Assembly: GCA_010692635.1 (NCBI GenBank)
Contig: JAAHGL010000007.1
Span: 86,049-129,932, forward strand
Length of the DNA stretch: 43,884 nucleotides
Source: Symploca sp. SIO2C1
GTDB taxonomy: Bacteria; Cyanobacteriota; Cyanobacteriia; Cyanobacteriales; Coleofasciculaceae
Direction: 5' to 3'
Shown in pieces: positions 8,532 to 18,431 of this stretch (position 1 is the first letter of the stretch; the number at the start of each line of letters is the position of its first letter). The translations under genes were made by a program, and so were the position numbers. The notes under the pieces were generated by a model. It made no database searches. It was not told where the DNA came from and worked only from the letters and a program-made list of their open reading frames with translations.

Positions 8532-9455
8532 TCAGACCACAAAATTTTCTGTAATGCTGAGATCATCTAAAGCTACCTGAATACTAAACTGTTCTCCAGA
8601 ATCGCATTTAAAGCGTGGCAGTTGAATAAAATTATCAAAACTTCGAGATGGTACTTCTTGGATAGTTTCACCTGATTGAGACAGCAAAGCTAATCGGAAA
8701 TTAGGGGGGAGATAAGTATCTGTACCAGCTGGATGCACCTGCACACAAATTCCTACTTTCTCCTCCTCTTCAGATGTCAGTGCCATCAACAGAGCCACTG
8801 GTTGATTCCCTAGTTGCACCCCCAAGTCAATCAACTTTGCTCCTTTAACTGTAGGTTGCCAGGCACCCCGAAAAGCTAAGGCTAAATTCCCTGGTTTTGG
8901 AGTCACAAATTCTTCTAATGTCTGCCAACCTGCTTCAAAGATATCTTCCAACCATTTACTCAGGTTTACCTGCTTAGTTTGACGGAACTGATTTAAATAT
9001 TCAGGTAAATTTTCCAGGGATTGCAAGCGTTCCAATGGTAATTCTTCCGTCTCCACCTTTTCGGCAAATCCTAACAGAGTTGCCTCTCTCAAAGACTCGT
9101 CTAATTGTACAGCAATATAACCAATCCGCTCATACCACGCCTCTGCTGGGAGGTAAACAGATTCTGCACCTGGTAACACAGGTCTACATTCTAGCTTGCC
9201 ATAATTTTTTACTTCCAAATCAGCCACATCCATTAAAGTTTGCATGATCGGCTCCCAACTATCACTCTGCTCCAAATCTGTCTCAAATCCCAGGCACTGT
9301 AGATAAAAATTTACTGCATATACTGCCAAAGTATTGAGGTAAACTTGTTTGGCTTTTCGAGGACGAGATTGGTGTCGTTGAAACTGCTGTGCTCTTCCAT
9401 GAGCTTCTAAAGCGAGGGAAACTTTGAAGGTTAAAGGTTCTAGTTGGATATTCAT
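8532..9455 (-). CDS. DUF1822 family protein
   Basis: 307 residues from the ATG at 9455-9453 (MNIQLEPLTFKVSLALEAHGRAQQFQ). A 34-codon upstream extension is open but atypical. The segment KQVYLNTLAVYAVNFYLQCLGFETDLEQSDSW is characteristic of DUF1822, a cyanobacteria-specific family of unknown function. A C-terminal beta-rich region (VGICVQVHPAGTDTYLPPNFRLALLS) is also usual there. DUF1822 genes often sit near sigma-factor or stress-regulon genes, but none is visible here. It stands alone, about 100 bp upstream of ftrC on the same strand. Confidence 0.8.
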   Translation of the reverse strand: MNIQLEPLTFKVSLALEAHGRAQQFQRHQSRPRKAKQVYLNTLAVYAVNFYLQCLGFETDLEQSDSWEPIMQTLMDVADLEVKNYGKLECRPVLPGAESVYLPAEAWYERIGYIAVQLDESLREATLLGFAEKVETEELPLERLQSLENLPEYLNQFRQTKQVNLSKWLEDIFEAGWQTLEEFVTPKPGNLALAFRGAWQPTVKGAKLIDLGVQLGNQPVALLMALTSEEEEKVGICVQVHPAGTDTYLPPNFRLALLSQSGETIQEVPSRSFDNFIQLPRFKCDSGEQFSIQVALDDLSITENFVV

Positions 9456-9814
9456 GATTGGTTGCCGCTCTAGTTGTTGAACAAAAAATTCGTGGTAATT
9501 TGCAAAAAATGCAGTTAATATCTCATTATTTTTATTTTGTCTTACATTTACAAACAATATGAATTACTTTATTAAATCTTTGATTATTTAGTTAAATACT
9601 TTATCAATACTTCATTAATAAGATGATGCTCTATTTTTAAGTAAAAAATCAAATATAATCAATTATATAAATATTTTTTAAATCAGTTTTTGATTTATGA
9701 CAACAACGCTGGGACAAAGTAATTGATTTTGGTACAAAGATGCCAAATTTTGCTTAAATTTATTCTCAGTTTTTGCCAGAAACTTTAGCTAAGGCTATGG
9801 CTATAAAATTAGCA
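9456..9814. other. AT-rich gap upstream of the DUF1822 gene
   Basis: About 360 bp without a supported gene. The part 9555-9720 is strongly AT-rich with runs such as TATATAAATATTTTTTAAATC. It probably holds the promoter of the DUF1822 gene (minus strand). No clear hairpin terminator or tRNA is seen. Confidence 0.5.
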
Positions 9815-10189
9815 TCAGAAAGTTTCCAATTCAGCATCTTCATATTGCAAAAGTTGCGATCGTACTTGCTGGTAGATCTCCAAGCTAACACCAGATAGAG
9901 GCTGACCTCTAGGGGAACGACAAATTTTGCGCGATCGCAAGATAGCATCAACTAGTGCAGCGCAGAAATAACCCACCAGCGACAAAAGGTCAAAAAGCTT
10001 ACGGTACAAGCTTTCTTCCCTTAGAGCCTCCTGCCTCCTAATCTGAAAATAGACGCGGGGACGCGGGGACGCGGAGACGCGGAGAGAGGGATTTTCATGC
10101 ATGGTGGTGAAAAAAAATTTTTCATTGGGACTGCTTTGTTTCTTGCAAGCAGTCTCCAGAATGCGATCGATTAATAGAGCATGTACCAT
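9815..10189 (-). CDS. Hypothetical protein, apparently invaded by repeats
   Basis: Open frame of 124 residues. The middle (about residues 19-60: FFFTTMHENP, SLRVSASPRPRV) is read from a dispersed repeat core and an octamer array. The first ~18 residues (MVHALLIDRILETACKKQ) and the last ~65 (LYRKLFDLLSLVGYFCAALVDAILRSRK..., ending LLQYEDAELETF) look like ordinary protein, with one hydrophobic segment. One reading is a small membrane protein that took up a repeat in frame; another is a chance frame. Family not recognised. Confidence 0.35.
   Translation of the reverse strand: MVHALLIDRILETACKKQSSPNEKFFFTTMHENPSLRVSASPRPRVYFQIRRQEALREESLYRKLFDLLSLVGYFCAALVDAILRSRKICRSPRGQPLSGVSLEIYQQVRSQLLQYEDAELETF
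10052..10083. repeat. Octamer array (4 x GACGCGGR)
   Basis: Four 8-bp units (gacgcggg twice, gacgcgga twice). A shorter copy of the same motif occurs at about 33354-33372. This is the clearest array with an 8-bp rather than 7-bp period. Confidence 0.85.
10091..10134 (+). repeat. Dispersed ~45-bp repeat, copy A
   Basis: Core TGGTGGTGAAAAA..TTTTTCATTGGGACTGC, also found at 17030-17072 (reversed) and 28643-28690. The centre is an A/T-rich near-palindrome (GTGAAA..TTTCA). A short tandem array lies on the left side. Confidence 0.8.
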
Positions 10190-10341
10190 CCTACCTGTAC
10201 CTTATTTATTCGGTTAACCAGTTGACTCATCTCAACTGAGAGAATTAGGACACTCTATTTTTTACTCCGTCTAAAGAACCGGTAGTTATGGTTTTTGTTA
10301 CATAACTTAATATTAAGGCAAATCAAGATTGTTGAACAGGA

Positions 10342-10357
10342 TGTGATCTACATCAAT
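10342..10357 (+). promoter_or_regulatory. Possible CRP-family (SYCRP1-like) binding site
   Basis: TGTGATCTACATCAAT matches 13 of 16 positions of the cyanobacterial cAMP-receptor-protein consensus TGTGATCTAGATCACA. It lies about 165 bp upstream of the exported pentapeptide-repeat gene. One half-site is perfect and the other partly degenerate, so it is a candidate only. Confidence 0.35.
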
Positions 10358-10519
10358 TAATAAAAGTAACTGTGGTCACACTGGGTTAAGGATGATTATC
10401 ACCCAACCAAAGAAAAATCATCACAGTTGTCGTCATACGTGAATCACGACTCTCCCAAAGACAATCTGGAATGATAATAACATCAAGTCCTAAAGGACAA
10501 GTTGTGGGAGGAAAAGGAT

Positions 10520-10990
10520 ATGAATAAGCAAATTTTTGGAGCAGCAGCATTCCTCATCTTGTGTGTTACAGCAGCACCAGCACAAGCAGAAAATCCTGCC
10601 CACCTCCTGCAGTTGCTCGAGACGAATAGCTGTCCTGGATGTGACTTAAGCGGTAGTAATTTAAGCCAAACCCAGTTGATTGGTGCAAATTTGAAGAATG
10701 CCAACTTAGAGGGGGCTAACTTAAAGGGAGCCAATTTATCTGAAGCTAATTTAGAGGGAGCACTGCTCAAGGATGCTGTCTTAGATAATGCCGATTTAGT
10801 ACAAGCTAACCTAACAGCAGCTAACCTAACCAATGCTAGTTTAGATTTTGCCTACCTCGATGGTGCGGAGCTAAGTAATGTGGTGTTGTCAGAGGAAAAC
10901 TTGTTAGGAACCGATTTTATTAATTTACCGGAAGCCCCACTCTATTCTGATACGATATCTTCTGAGGAAGCTAGTTCACTGCCCCGTTAG
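10520..10990 (+). CDS. Exported pentapeptide-repeat protein
   Basis: 156 residues from the ATG at 10520, chosen because GGGAGGAAAAG stands just upstream as a ribosome binding site and because it gives a clean signal peptide (MNKQIFGAAAFLILCVTAAPAQA, cleavage after AQA). The mature part opens with HLLQLLETNSCPGCDLSGSNLS, a common cyanobacterial start in which a Cys pair precedes the repeats. About 16 pentapeptide units of the form A(N/D)Lxx follow (residues 45-125), expected to form a right-handed beta-helix. The short acidic tail has no repeat. Likely in the thylakoid lumen or periplasm; function unknown. Convergent with chlN. Confidence 0.88.
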   Translation: MNKQIFGAAAFLILCVTAAPAQAENPAHLLQLLETNSCPGCDLSGSNLSQTQLIGANLKNANLEGANLKGANLSEANLEGALLKDAVLDNADLVQANLTAANLTNASLDFAYLDGAELSNVVLSEENLLGTDFINLPEAPLYSDTISSEEASSLPR

Positions 10991-11037
10991 GGACTTCCAA
11001 ATAAAAAAATAATTTCCTTCTTACTTGAAATAACTAT

Positions 11038-11073
11038 AGATGTGGAGACGCGATATATCGCGTCTCCACATCT
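11038..11073. terminator. Perfect 36-bp palindrome between convergent genes
   Basis: A perfect palindrome centred at 11055/11056 (core GACGCGATATATCGCGTC) lies between the pentapeptide gene (+) and the end of chlN (-). Its position suits a bidirectional terminator, although there is no long T-run on either side. It may instead belong to a dispersed family, since GGAGACGCG also appears at 10052-10083 and near 33360. Confidence 0.6.
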
Positions 11074-11095
11074 TGTTCAAACCCTATGCAAAGAT

Positions 11096-12563
<1,468 letters not shown>

Positions 12564-12602
12564 TATTACCAATAACAAATAACAAACAACTAATAACCAA
12601 TA

Positions 12603-13469
12603 TCAGACCATCATTAGGTCTAGTTCTTCTTCCTCAGTATTTGCTTGCGGCTTAGTAGGATTGAGGTAGAAGTCAGACAACAAGGAGAACAACTCTCGAT
12701 CTTGAGCATCATTGGGTACTACACCCTCTGGCTGACCTAAAATCTGGTCAGCAATATTTAGGTAGTAGTCGCAGACTGCTTGAAGAGATGGATCAGTTTC
12801 TGCCATTTCAAATAAAGTTTTGCCTTTAACTCGAGAGACGCGAATGTCTTCAATCAGGGGTAGAATCTCCAGTACTGGCATCGGTACTGCTTCAATATAT
12901 TTGTCGATCAAGTCACGCTTGGATGTGCGGTTACCAATTAAACCAGCTAGACGCAGCGGGTGGGTGCGAGCTTTCTCACGTACAGAAGCGGCAATGCGAT
13001 TGGCAGCAAACAGAGCATCAAAACCGTTGTCTGTGACAATCATGCAGTAGTCGGAATAGTTCAGAGGAGCAGCAAAGCCACCACATACGACGTCACCTAG
13101 TACATCAAAGAGAATGACATCGTACTCATCAAAGGCGTTAAGTTCTTTGAGCAGTTTGACTGTCTCACCAACGACATAGCCACCACAACCAGCACCAGCT
13201 GGCGGGCCACCTGCTTCGACACAATCAACACCAGCATAGCCTTTATAGATGACATCTTCAGGCCAGACATCTTCATAGTGGAAATCCTTGTCCTGAAGTG
13301 TATCGATAATAGTCGGAATCAGGAAACCCGTCAGAGTAAAGGTACTATCGTGCTTGGGGTCACAACCAATTTGCAGAACCTTTTTGCCACGCTTAGCTAG
13401 AGCAACTGAGATATTGCAGCTAGTTGTAGATTTACCGATGCCGCCTTTTCCATAAACTGAAAGTTTCAC
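12603..13469 (-). CDS. chlL: Light-independent protochlorophyllide reductase iron protein
   Basis: 288 residues, NifH-like. The P-loop is [15 protein letters not shown]. The cluster ligands are in [16 protein letters not shown] and [21 protein letters not shown]. The ATP-driven homodimer passes electrons to ChlN-ChlB. The start is a GTG at 13469-13467, with AGGAAG a few bases upstream and a second purine-rich stretch (AGGAGA) further up. The C-terminus ends acidic ([12 protein letters not shown]). Co-directional with chlN. Confidence 0.97.
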   Translation of the reverse strand: MKLSVYGKGGIGKSTTSCNISVALAKRGKKVLQIGCDPKHDSTFTLTGFLIPTIIDTLQDKDFHYEDVWPEDVIYKGYAGVDCVEAGGPPAGAGCGGYVVGETVKLLKELNAFDEYDVILFDVLGDVVCGGFAAPLNYSDYCMIVTDNGFDALFAANRIAASVREKARTHPLRLAGLIGNRTSKRDLIDKYIEAVPMPVLEILPLIEDIRVSRVKGKTLFEMAETDPSLQAVCDYYLNIADQILGQPEGVVPNDAQDRELFSLLSDFYLNPTKPQANTEEEELDLMMV

Positions 13470-14000
13470 GCTTCCTTATCTCCTACTTATTTTGCTTAAA
13501 ACTTGAATCTTTTCTCTTAGCGTTGATTGAATTATTCACTAACTACCAAGGAAAAGAAAGAGTCTTTATGAAAACTAAAGGGTTTAAACACGAAATATTA
13601 TGCTTATTAAATTAATTAAAGCCTATTAATCCCTAAAATTTCATTTAAGTATCAAAAAATATTTTAATTTAATCTTTTGTTTATTTTTTAAATATAAATA
13701 AAAACAAAAAACAAAAACAATCATAGATTTCAGCAAATCAGCAATTATATATAGATGTTTACTAGAACTATGCAGCTCTTGATAGAACTGCGAATTCCTC
13801 TTCTAGATAACTCTTCAAGTCTTATTAACTAGCTTGAAGCCAGGTTGCCAGCTCGCAACTTTGGCTGAGCCATCTAGTCTTTGGCAAGTAGTGTAGAAGG
13901 TTTTGGTAACCAAGCAATGATGTTTGTAAAAAAAAATTAATTTTTTGGGGAGTAATGACCACTAGGATAAATAATCCAATAATTTTTTCCCCTAACTACT
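13470..14000. other. Long chlL upstream region, no gene seen
   Basis: About 530 bp. The part 13590-13760 is very AT-rich with A-runs and should include the chlL promoter and leader. The part 13760-13960 has mixed composition but no open frame of note, no tRNA and no strong terminator. An A-run, TTAATTTTTTGGGG, lies near 13930-13950. Confidence 0.5.
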
Positions 14001-14414
14001 CTAGAACTTAGCTTTCTGCTGTCGTGCTTCCTGGAGTTTAGCGATTGACCCTAGCAATGCCTCATAGTCTGTGATGGGTTTGGCAAAGAAATCATCTGCT
14101 TGGGAGACTTCCAAAAGATGTTGCTGCTCACTCAACATAGCGTAAGCGGTAATTAAAATAACTGGGATATCTGCTGTCTGCGGATCACTTTTAAGGAGAT
14201 AGGCAATGTCTGCTCCACTGACATCTTTAGCTTCCCACTGTGCAGCAGGTAAGTTGACGTCCATCAATACTATATCTATTTCTCCAGCCCGACAGCGCTG
14301 GAAAATTTCTCCTGGCTCATCTGTGATCGCAACCTGATGACCACCAAGGCGTTGAATCAGTTTAGCAGTTCCTCTGGCTAACAAATGATCGTCATCTACA
14401 AGTAAAATTTTCAC
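14001..14414 (-). CDS. Single-domain response regulator (CheY-like receiver)
   Basis: 137 residues, one receiver domain. Acidic pocket DDD near residues 6-8, phospho-acceptor Asp in DIVLMDVNLPA, Thr/Ser-type residue in VILITAYA, and Lys in DDFFAKPI. There is a small insertion after the acceptor strand (AAQWEAKDVSGAD), and the N-terminal helix carries LARGTAKLIQRLGGHQVAITD. No output domain. Transcribed away from the phototaxis operon, with 373 bp between the two starts; a role in that pathway is plausible but not shown. Confidence 0.88.
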   Translation of the reverse strand: MKILLVDDDHLLARGTAKLIQRLGGHQVAITDEPGEIFQRCRAGEIDIVLMDVNLPAAQWEAKDVSGADIAYLLKSDPQTADIPVILITAYAMLSEQQHLLEVSQADDFFAKPITDYEALLGSIAKLQEARQQKAKF

Positions 14415-14479
14415 AGCTAATTTTAGCCTTAACTATCAAAACAACCTAGAATTCACTAGCACTAATACCTTTATATAAG

Positions 14480-14530
14480 GTAAGGGAGCAAAAACGACAA
14501 AGTGATTTTTGCTCCCTTACTGTTTTTTTT
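14480..14530 (+). terminator. Strong intrinsic terminator in a divergent gap
   Basis: A 15-bp perfect stem (GTAAGGGAGCAAAAA pairing with TTTTTGCTCCCTTAC), an 11-base loop and a run of eight T's at 14523-14530. It reads on the + strand, yet no + strand gene precedes it; the neighbours diverge. It may end a small RNA, or act as an attenuator before the phototaxis operon. Confidence 0.8.
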
Positions 14531-14787
14531 GCCATGAGTAAATCTGAGACATTTGCAAATCTTTACGAAGTAAATGTGATATAATTAAAAAATTAAAAAA
14601 TTTTGTATCAATAAAATCACTTTCCGATAAAGTTGCCAGAAATACTCCCTGAACTATCTCTGGTAAAGGTATCCTCTATTAAAAAAAATGCCTTGGTATA
14701 TTGAGAGCATAAGTCACTTGTTTCAATTAACTTTACATAACTTCATACAAAAATTATTTTAATTAGTGACCATATAACATAGCTGTG

Positions 14788-16017
14788 ATGAAAAATACCT
14801 CAATAAGTTTAATGAAACTAGCAAAAGAATTAGATATCCTGAAGCTGGCTGAAGAATTAGGAGTCTTGAGCAAACAGAGGGCAACGGGCAAACTCATTGT
14901 CAGAAATCAAGCAGGAGAAGTTATACTCCACCTTTTCTATGGTAGGTTGCTCTATGCTACAGGTGGATTCCATTCAGTCAGACGCTGGCACAGAGCATTA
15001 AAGCAACATTGTCCTGATTGGGCTATCGAACCAGCACCCTTGTGGTGCAATAAGCCTTGGGAATATCAACTCCTCCATCAAGGCATTTGTGAAAATCAAC
15101 TAACAGTTCCGCAAGCCAAGGCAATAATTCGTAGCGTTGCTCTAGAAGTTTTGTTAAGTCTAGGTAACTACAAAGGCTTACAAAGAGAATGGGAGCCTAG
15201 TCCAGAAACCGATTTAGATATTTCATTGAGCTTAGCCTTATCCTACCTGGAAGTAGAACCGGTGCTAACGAAAGCAGTACAGATGCATCAACAATGGCAA
15301 GCTGCTGGTTTAGGAAACCTCAACCCAAACCTAGCACCAGTCTTAACAAGGCAGGTAGATTCTAAATCCCTTTCCGGTTGGGGGAAGTACCTCAATGGCC
15401 AGTTACCTTTGTGGGATATTGCTGGGCAACTCAAAAAATCGGTTATAGCTGTAACTCGCACCTTGCTACCCCTAGTTAACAAAGGACTGCTGCGATTCCA
15501 AGAAATTCCCGACCTACCAGTACCCATTAGCAAACAGACTAGTACTAGCCGTAGTCTAGTAGAAGTCAAGCCAAAGGTATCCTCTGAAAAACAGCCTTTG
15601 ATTGCCTGTATTGACGATAGTCCCGTGGTAGCTCAAACTTTAAAAAGGTTTTTGGTACCAGCAGGCTATCAAATCCTAAGTATTCAAGATTCGATGCGAG
15701 GGATTGCCCAACTTGCTCAACACAAGCCAGATTTAATCTTCCTAGACCTAATCATGCCAAATGCTAATGGCTATACTGTCTGTAAATTTTTGAGAAGTAC
15801 CCCCTTATTTCAGAAGACACCAATTATTATCTTGACTGGTCGGAATACCATCATTGATCGTACCCGTGCCAAGCTAGTCGGTGCTTCTGGTTTTTTAGGC
15901 AAGCCTCCAGAACAGGAAAAAACTCTCCAACTGATTGAGAAACATCTATGTGCTCTTCAGGAGGAGCCTGTCGCAAAAGACTTGGTATCAACAGAAGTGC
16001 CTAGTTTTGCATCTTAA
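14788..16017 (+). CDS. pixG: PATAN-domain response regulator (PixG/PatA-like)
   Basis: 409 residues from the ATG at 14788 (a GTG lies one codon before). The N-terminal ~240 residues form a PATAN-type module starting LAEELGVLSKQRATGKLIV and FYGRLLYATGGFHSVRRWHRALKQ. The C-terminal receiver (about 270-395) has CIDDSPVVAQTL, acceptor Asp in LIFLDLIMPNANGYTVCKFLR, IIILTGRN and a KPP loop. Relatives are PatA of heterocyst patterning, PixG/TaxP1 and PtxA. First gene of a five-gene set in the pix/ptx order, which decides the name. It should receive phosphoryl groups from the CheA-like kinase and act on motility output. Confidence 0.88.
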   Translation: MKNTSISLMKLAKELDILKLAEELGVLSKQRATGKLIVRNQAGEVILHLFYGRLLYATGGFHSVRRWHRALKQHCPDWAIEPAPLWCNKPWEYQLLHQGICENQLTVPQAKAIIRSVALEVLLSLGNYKGLQREWEPSPETDLDISLSLALSYLEVEPVLTKAVQMHQQWQAAGLGNLNPNLAPVLTRQVDSKSLSGWGKYLNGQLPLWDIAGQLKKSVIAVTRTLLPLVNKGLLRFQEIPDLPVPISKQTSTSRSLVEVKPKVSSEKQPLIACIDDSPVVAQTLKRFLVPAGYQILSIQDSMRGIAQLAQHKPDLIFLDLIMPNANGYTVCKFLRSTPLFQKTPIIILTGRNTIIDRTRAKLVGASGFLGKPPEQEKTLQLIEKHLCALQEEPVAKDLVSTEVPSFAS

Positions 16018-16105
16018 CTAAAAACGAAGATTAGGCAAGGGCAATTAATTGGGCGAAATCCTTGTATCCTTAATCCTTGGCATCCCAACTTGATAGAGGT
16101 GATAC

Positions 16106-16471
16106 ATGGCGACATTATTGGTTGTGGAAGACAGTGCTACTGAGGCCAAGATATTGACGGACTGTTTACACCAATCAGGCTTCAATGTCATCAGTGTCAC
16201 AACAGCAGAGGCAGCAAAGGCAATCCTTGAGCAAAAACCCATTGATGCAGTTTTGCTAGATGTTGTCTTGCCCGGTCAAAGTGGCTTTGGTCTTTGTCGA
16301 GAACTGAAAAATCAACAAAAAACTGCTCATATTCCCATTATTATTTGCTCTAGCAAGTCAGAAAGAATAGATAAAAATTGGGGTATGCGGCAAGGAGCCG
16401 CTGCCTATATTACCAAACCTATTGACCCTGAAGAAATCGTGGAAACGGTTAGACAGTTTATCAATAGCTAA
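16106..16471 (+). CDS. pixH: CheY-like response regulator of phototaxis operon (PixH-like)
   Basis: 121-residue stand-alone receiver: LLVVEDSATEAKIL, acceptor Asp in DAVLLDVVLPGQSGFGLCREL, IIICSSKSER, AAYITKPIDPEEIV. AGAGGTGA ends a few bases before the ATG, a good ribosome binding site. It lies 88 bp after pixG and runs directly into the repeat tract before pixI. In the family, PixH/PilH-type regulators act beside PixG as phosphate targets of the same kinase. Confidence 0.9.
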   Translation: MATLLVVEDSATEAKILTDCLHQSGFNVISVTTAEAAKAILEQKPIDAVLLDVVLPGQSGFGLCRELKNQQKTAHIPIIICSSKSERIDKNWGMRQGAAAYITKPIDPEEIVETVRQFINS

Positions 16472-16577
16472 TTAAAAATTGAAAATTGAAAGTTGTTCAT
16501 AGCTAATGGACAATGAACAATGAACAATTTAACAATTTAACAATGAACAATGAACAATTAGCAATTAGCAATAACCA
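16471..16577. repeat. Heptamer-type repeat tract spanning the pixI start
   Basis: Units attaaaa, attgaaa, attgaaa from 16471, then gaacaat, ttaacaat, gaacaat and tagcaat units, mostly paired, to about 16577. Both in-frame ATG candidates for pixI (16513, 16543) lie within this tract. Confidence 0.8.
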
Positions 16578-17019
16578 ATTTCTAAGTTTTTCTCTCACTC
16601 CTGAGATTTGGGCAATTATACCTAGTAAGCAGTTAGCGACTATCATCAGTTTAGACCCTACTACCATTGTACCAATTCCCGATATGCCAGCACCTGTTGT
16701 TGGTGTTTTTCCTTGGCAAAGTGAGGTTTTATGGTTAGTTGATCTTGCCTACTTACTAGGTTTTGAACCGTTATTAACCCCAGAGTATCATCAGTCCAAA
16801 CGCAGTGTATTGAGAGTGACCAGCCTAGGGAAAACCGTAGGCTTGCTAGTTCACCAGGTTGGTCGGCTGATTAGGTGTAAAGCTGAGCAAATTCAGCTTT
16901 CGCCTACTAAAATGATTACTTCTACCCCAGCCCAATACATCAAAGGAACTATCCGCAATTATCAAGGGGAAACTCTGCTAATTGTTGATGTAGAAGCAAT
17001 TTTACAAGGTTTTGAATAG
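16513..17019 (+). CDS. pixI: CheW-like adaptor (PixI-like)
   Basis: 168 residues at most. The CheW-like domain begins about residue 23 (QFLSFSLTPEIWAIIPSKQLATII) and contains PAPVVGVFPWQSEVLWLVDLAYLLG, SLGKTVGLLVHQVGRLIRC and YQGETLLIVDVEAILQ. It couples the chemoreceptor to the CheA-like kinase. The first ~22 residues are asparagine-rich and read entirely from a repeat tract, so the true start is uncertain (16513 or 16543). The gene ends 11 bp before a dispersed repeat that opens the foreign segment separating it from pixJ. Confidence 0.87.
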   Translation: MNNEQFNNLTMNNEQLAISNNQFLSFSLTPEIWAIIPSKQLATIISLDPTTIVPIPDMPAPVVGVFPWQSEVLWLVDLAYLLGFEPLLTPEYHQSKRSVLRVTSLGKTVGLLVHQVGRLIRCKAEQIQLSPTKMITSTPAQYIKGTIRNYQGETLLIVDVEAILQGFE

Positions 17020-17029
17020 GAGGCATAAG

Positions 17030-17072
17030 GCAGTCCCGATGAAAAATTTTTCACCACCATTCATGAAAGTAT
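17030..17072 (-). repeat. Dispersed ~45-bp repeat, copy B
   Basis: Reverse-orientation copy of the GGTGGTGAAAAATTTTTCATYGGGACTGC repeat. It is followed by heptamer-like units (ttcctgt, tccctgt, ttcctac, tccctgc) at about 17084-17113. It marks the left edge of the segment between pixI and pixJ. Confidence 0.8.
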
Positions 17073-17150
17073 ACTCTTCCGAAGTTTCCTGTTCCCTGTT
17101 TCCTACTCCCTGCGAATAACTCTGCTAGCAAGATACCAGTTCCACCCCGT

Positions 17151-17585
17151 TCAGTTTTGGGAAGATTGATCTGATTGTTGTTGAAGTTGTTGGACTTGTT
17201 CAACTGATAAGCCGGTTCCCTCAGCTACTAGCTCAATGGATGAACCGAGCTCTAACAGCTTGAGCGCGATTTCTAGCTGTTTCTCTTGACCACCTTCTTG
17301 GCGACCTTCTTGGTGACCTTTTTGGTGACCTTTTTGGTAACCTTCAGCACTCACTTCCTGATAAAATCTGGTTTGTTTCCATTCTGTAAGTCCAAACATT
17401 ACTTCCAACTCTCTCCAAGGACGTTTAGGAAATTTATACACCAATGCTTGTTCTATATATAATTTTCTTCCCCATTCTAAATTCTTGCGTAGGTACTCAA
17501 TTGTGAACAGATAAGTGTAGAGAGTCGAGAGATTGAGGTTATTACTGAAATGGGGAGAAAAGGGAGAATTCGGCACAAGGGACAA
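17151..17585 (-). pseudogene. C-terminal fragment of an Rpn-like (PD-(D/E)XK) nuclease/transposase-related gene
   Basis: The 144-residue frame contains only the tail of this family: LYIEQALVYKFPKRPWRELEVMFGLTEWKQTRFYQEV, then (Q)EG/KG repeats (GHQKGHQEGRQEGGQE) and a short helical end. In complete cyanobacterial members a nuclease domain of roughly 170 residues precedes this; here it is missing. The first ~25 residues (MSLVPNSPFSPHFSNN) resemble nothing known and overlap the divergent CHAT frame. Probably a dead fragment. Confidence 0.65.
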
Positions 17586-18305
17586 ACACGATGGAAGCGA
17601 TCGCTAATTTGGTTGAGTGCAGATATCTTGGTTGTCTGGTTATTTGTGATCGCGCCAGCCCCAATAGTAGGACAAACTGATGATAACTATTCACCACAAA
17701 CAGAGTTATCATCAGGGGGTGTGGAAAGTAACACTATCAATGACCGACTCGATAGTAACAGTTATACAGCTGAGAACGGCAAATATTTTAACATTGGGGT
17801 AGAATACGGTTCTGGTACAAGCTCTCCTACCAAAATTACCAACCTAGAAAACCCCCTACTGCGTTCCGGTTTGGCTTTAGCTGGTATCAACCTGCGTCAG
17901 AGTGGCACCGAAGATGGGGTGCTGACGGCCCTAGAAACTGCTGGACTTAATTTGTCTGGTACAAAATTAGTAGTACTCTCAGCTTGTGAGACAGGGGTGG
18001 GAGATATTGCTAATGGTGAAGGGGTTTATGGTTTACGGCGTGCTTTGGTGATGGCGGGAGCTGAGAGTCAACTGTTTAGTCTGTGGAAAGTTGATGATAC
18101 GGGAACTAAAGACCTGATGGTGAAATATTACCAGCGTTTGCTCAACAATGAAGGTCGTTCTCAAGCCTTGCGACAGACGCAGCTAGAGATGCTCAGGAGT
18201 CAGAATTACCAGCACCCCTACTATTGGGCGGCATTTATCCCTTCTGGAGATTGGACACCAATTTGGGAATTGGGAATTGGGGAGAGAAAATATAGATTTT
18301 TTTGA
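17550..18305 (+). pseudogene. CHAT-domain protein with large internal deletion
   Basis: 251 residues. Residues ~20-45 (LIWLSADILVVWLFVIAPAPIVGQ) look like the signal/anchor of a larger protein. Residues ~100-245 are the end of a CHAT (caspase HetF-associated with TPR) domain: LRSGLALAGINLRQSG, LVVLSACETGVGDIANGEGVYGL, SLWKVDDTGTKDLMV, YYQRLL, HPYYWAAFIPSGDWTP. The catalytic Cys motif (SACETG) is present, but the His motif (ATHG type) and the TPR array are absent. The gene thus looks like the two ends of a TPR-CHAT gene joined by a deletion. It lies in the foreign segment inside the phototaxis operon, on the operon strand. Confidence 0.7.
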
Positions 18306-18324
18306 CTCTTTGGCTTTTCCTTAT

Positions 18325-18362
18325 ATAGGGTTTTTTTAGTAACCAAACCCCATATATGGGAG
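18325..18362. other. Small inverted repeats after the CHAT fragment
   Basis: TATAGGGTTT is followed by AAACCCCATATA, giving a short stem with a T-run in the loop, and CCCATATATGGG at 18351-18362 is a 12-bp palindrome. Could act as a weak terminator before pixJ. Confidence 0.4.
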
Positions 18363-18403
18363 TTGACAAAATGCACAAGCCTTGAACTTCTCTCCTAAAA
18401 CCT

Positions 18404-18431
18404 AACACCTAACACCTAACACCTAACACCT
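18404..18431. repeat. Heptamer array (4 x AACACCT) just upstream of pixJ
   Basis: Four exact units end 17 bp before the pixJ ATG, and a degenerate unit (aaaacct) precedes them. The same unit occurs inside MITE copies at 28188-28411 and 41331-41530. Confidence 0.9.

Noticed and set aside
9555-9720. AT-rich region as a replication origin
   Set aside because: No DnaA-box cluster, no dnaA or dnaN nearby; more likely a promoter region.
17550-18305. Active caspase-like CHAT protease
   Set aside because: The Cys motif is present, but the His motif and TPR region are missing, so it is treated as a deleted pseudogene.
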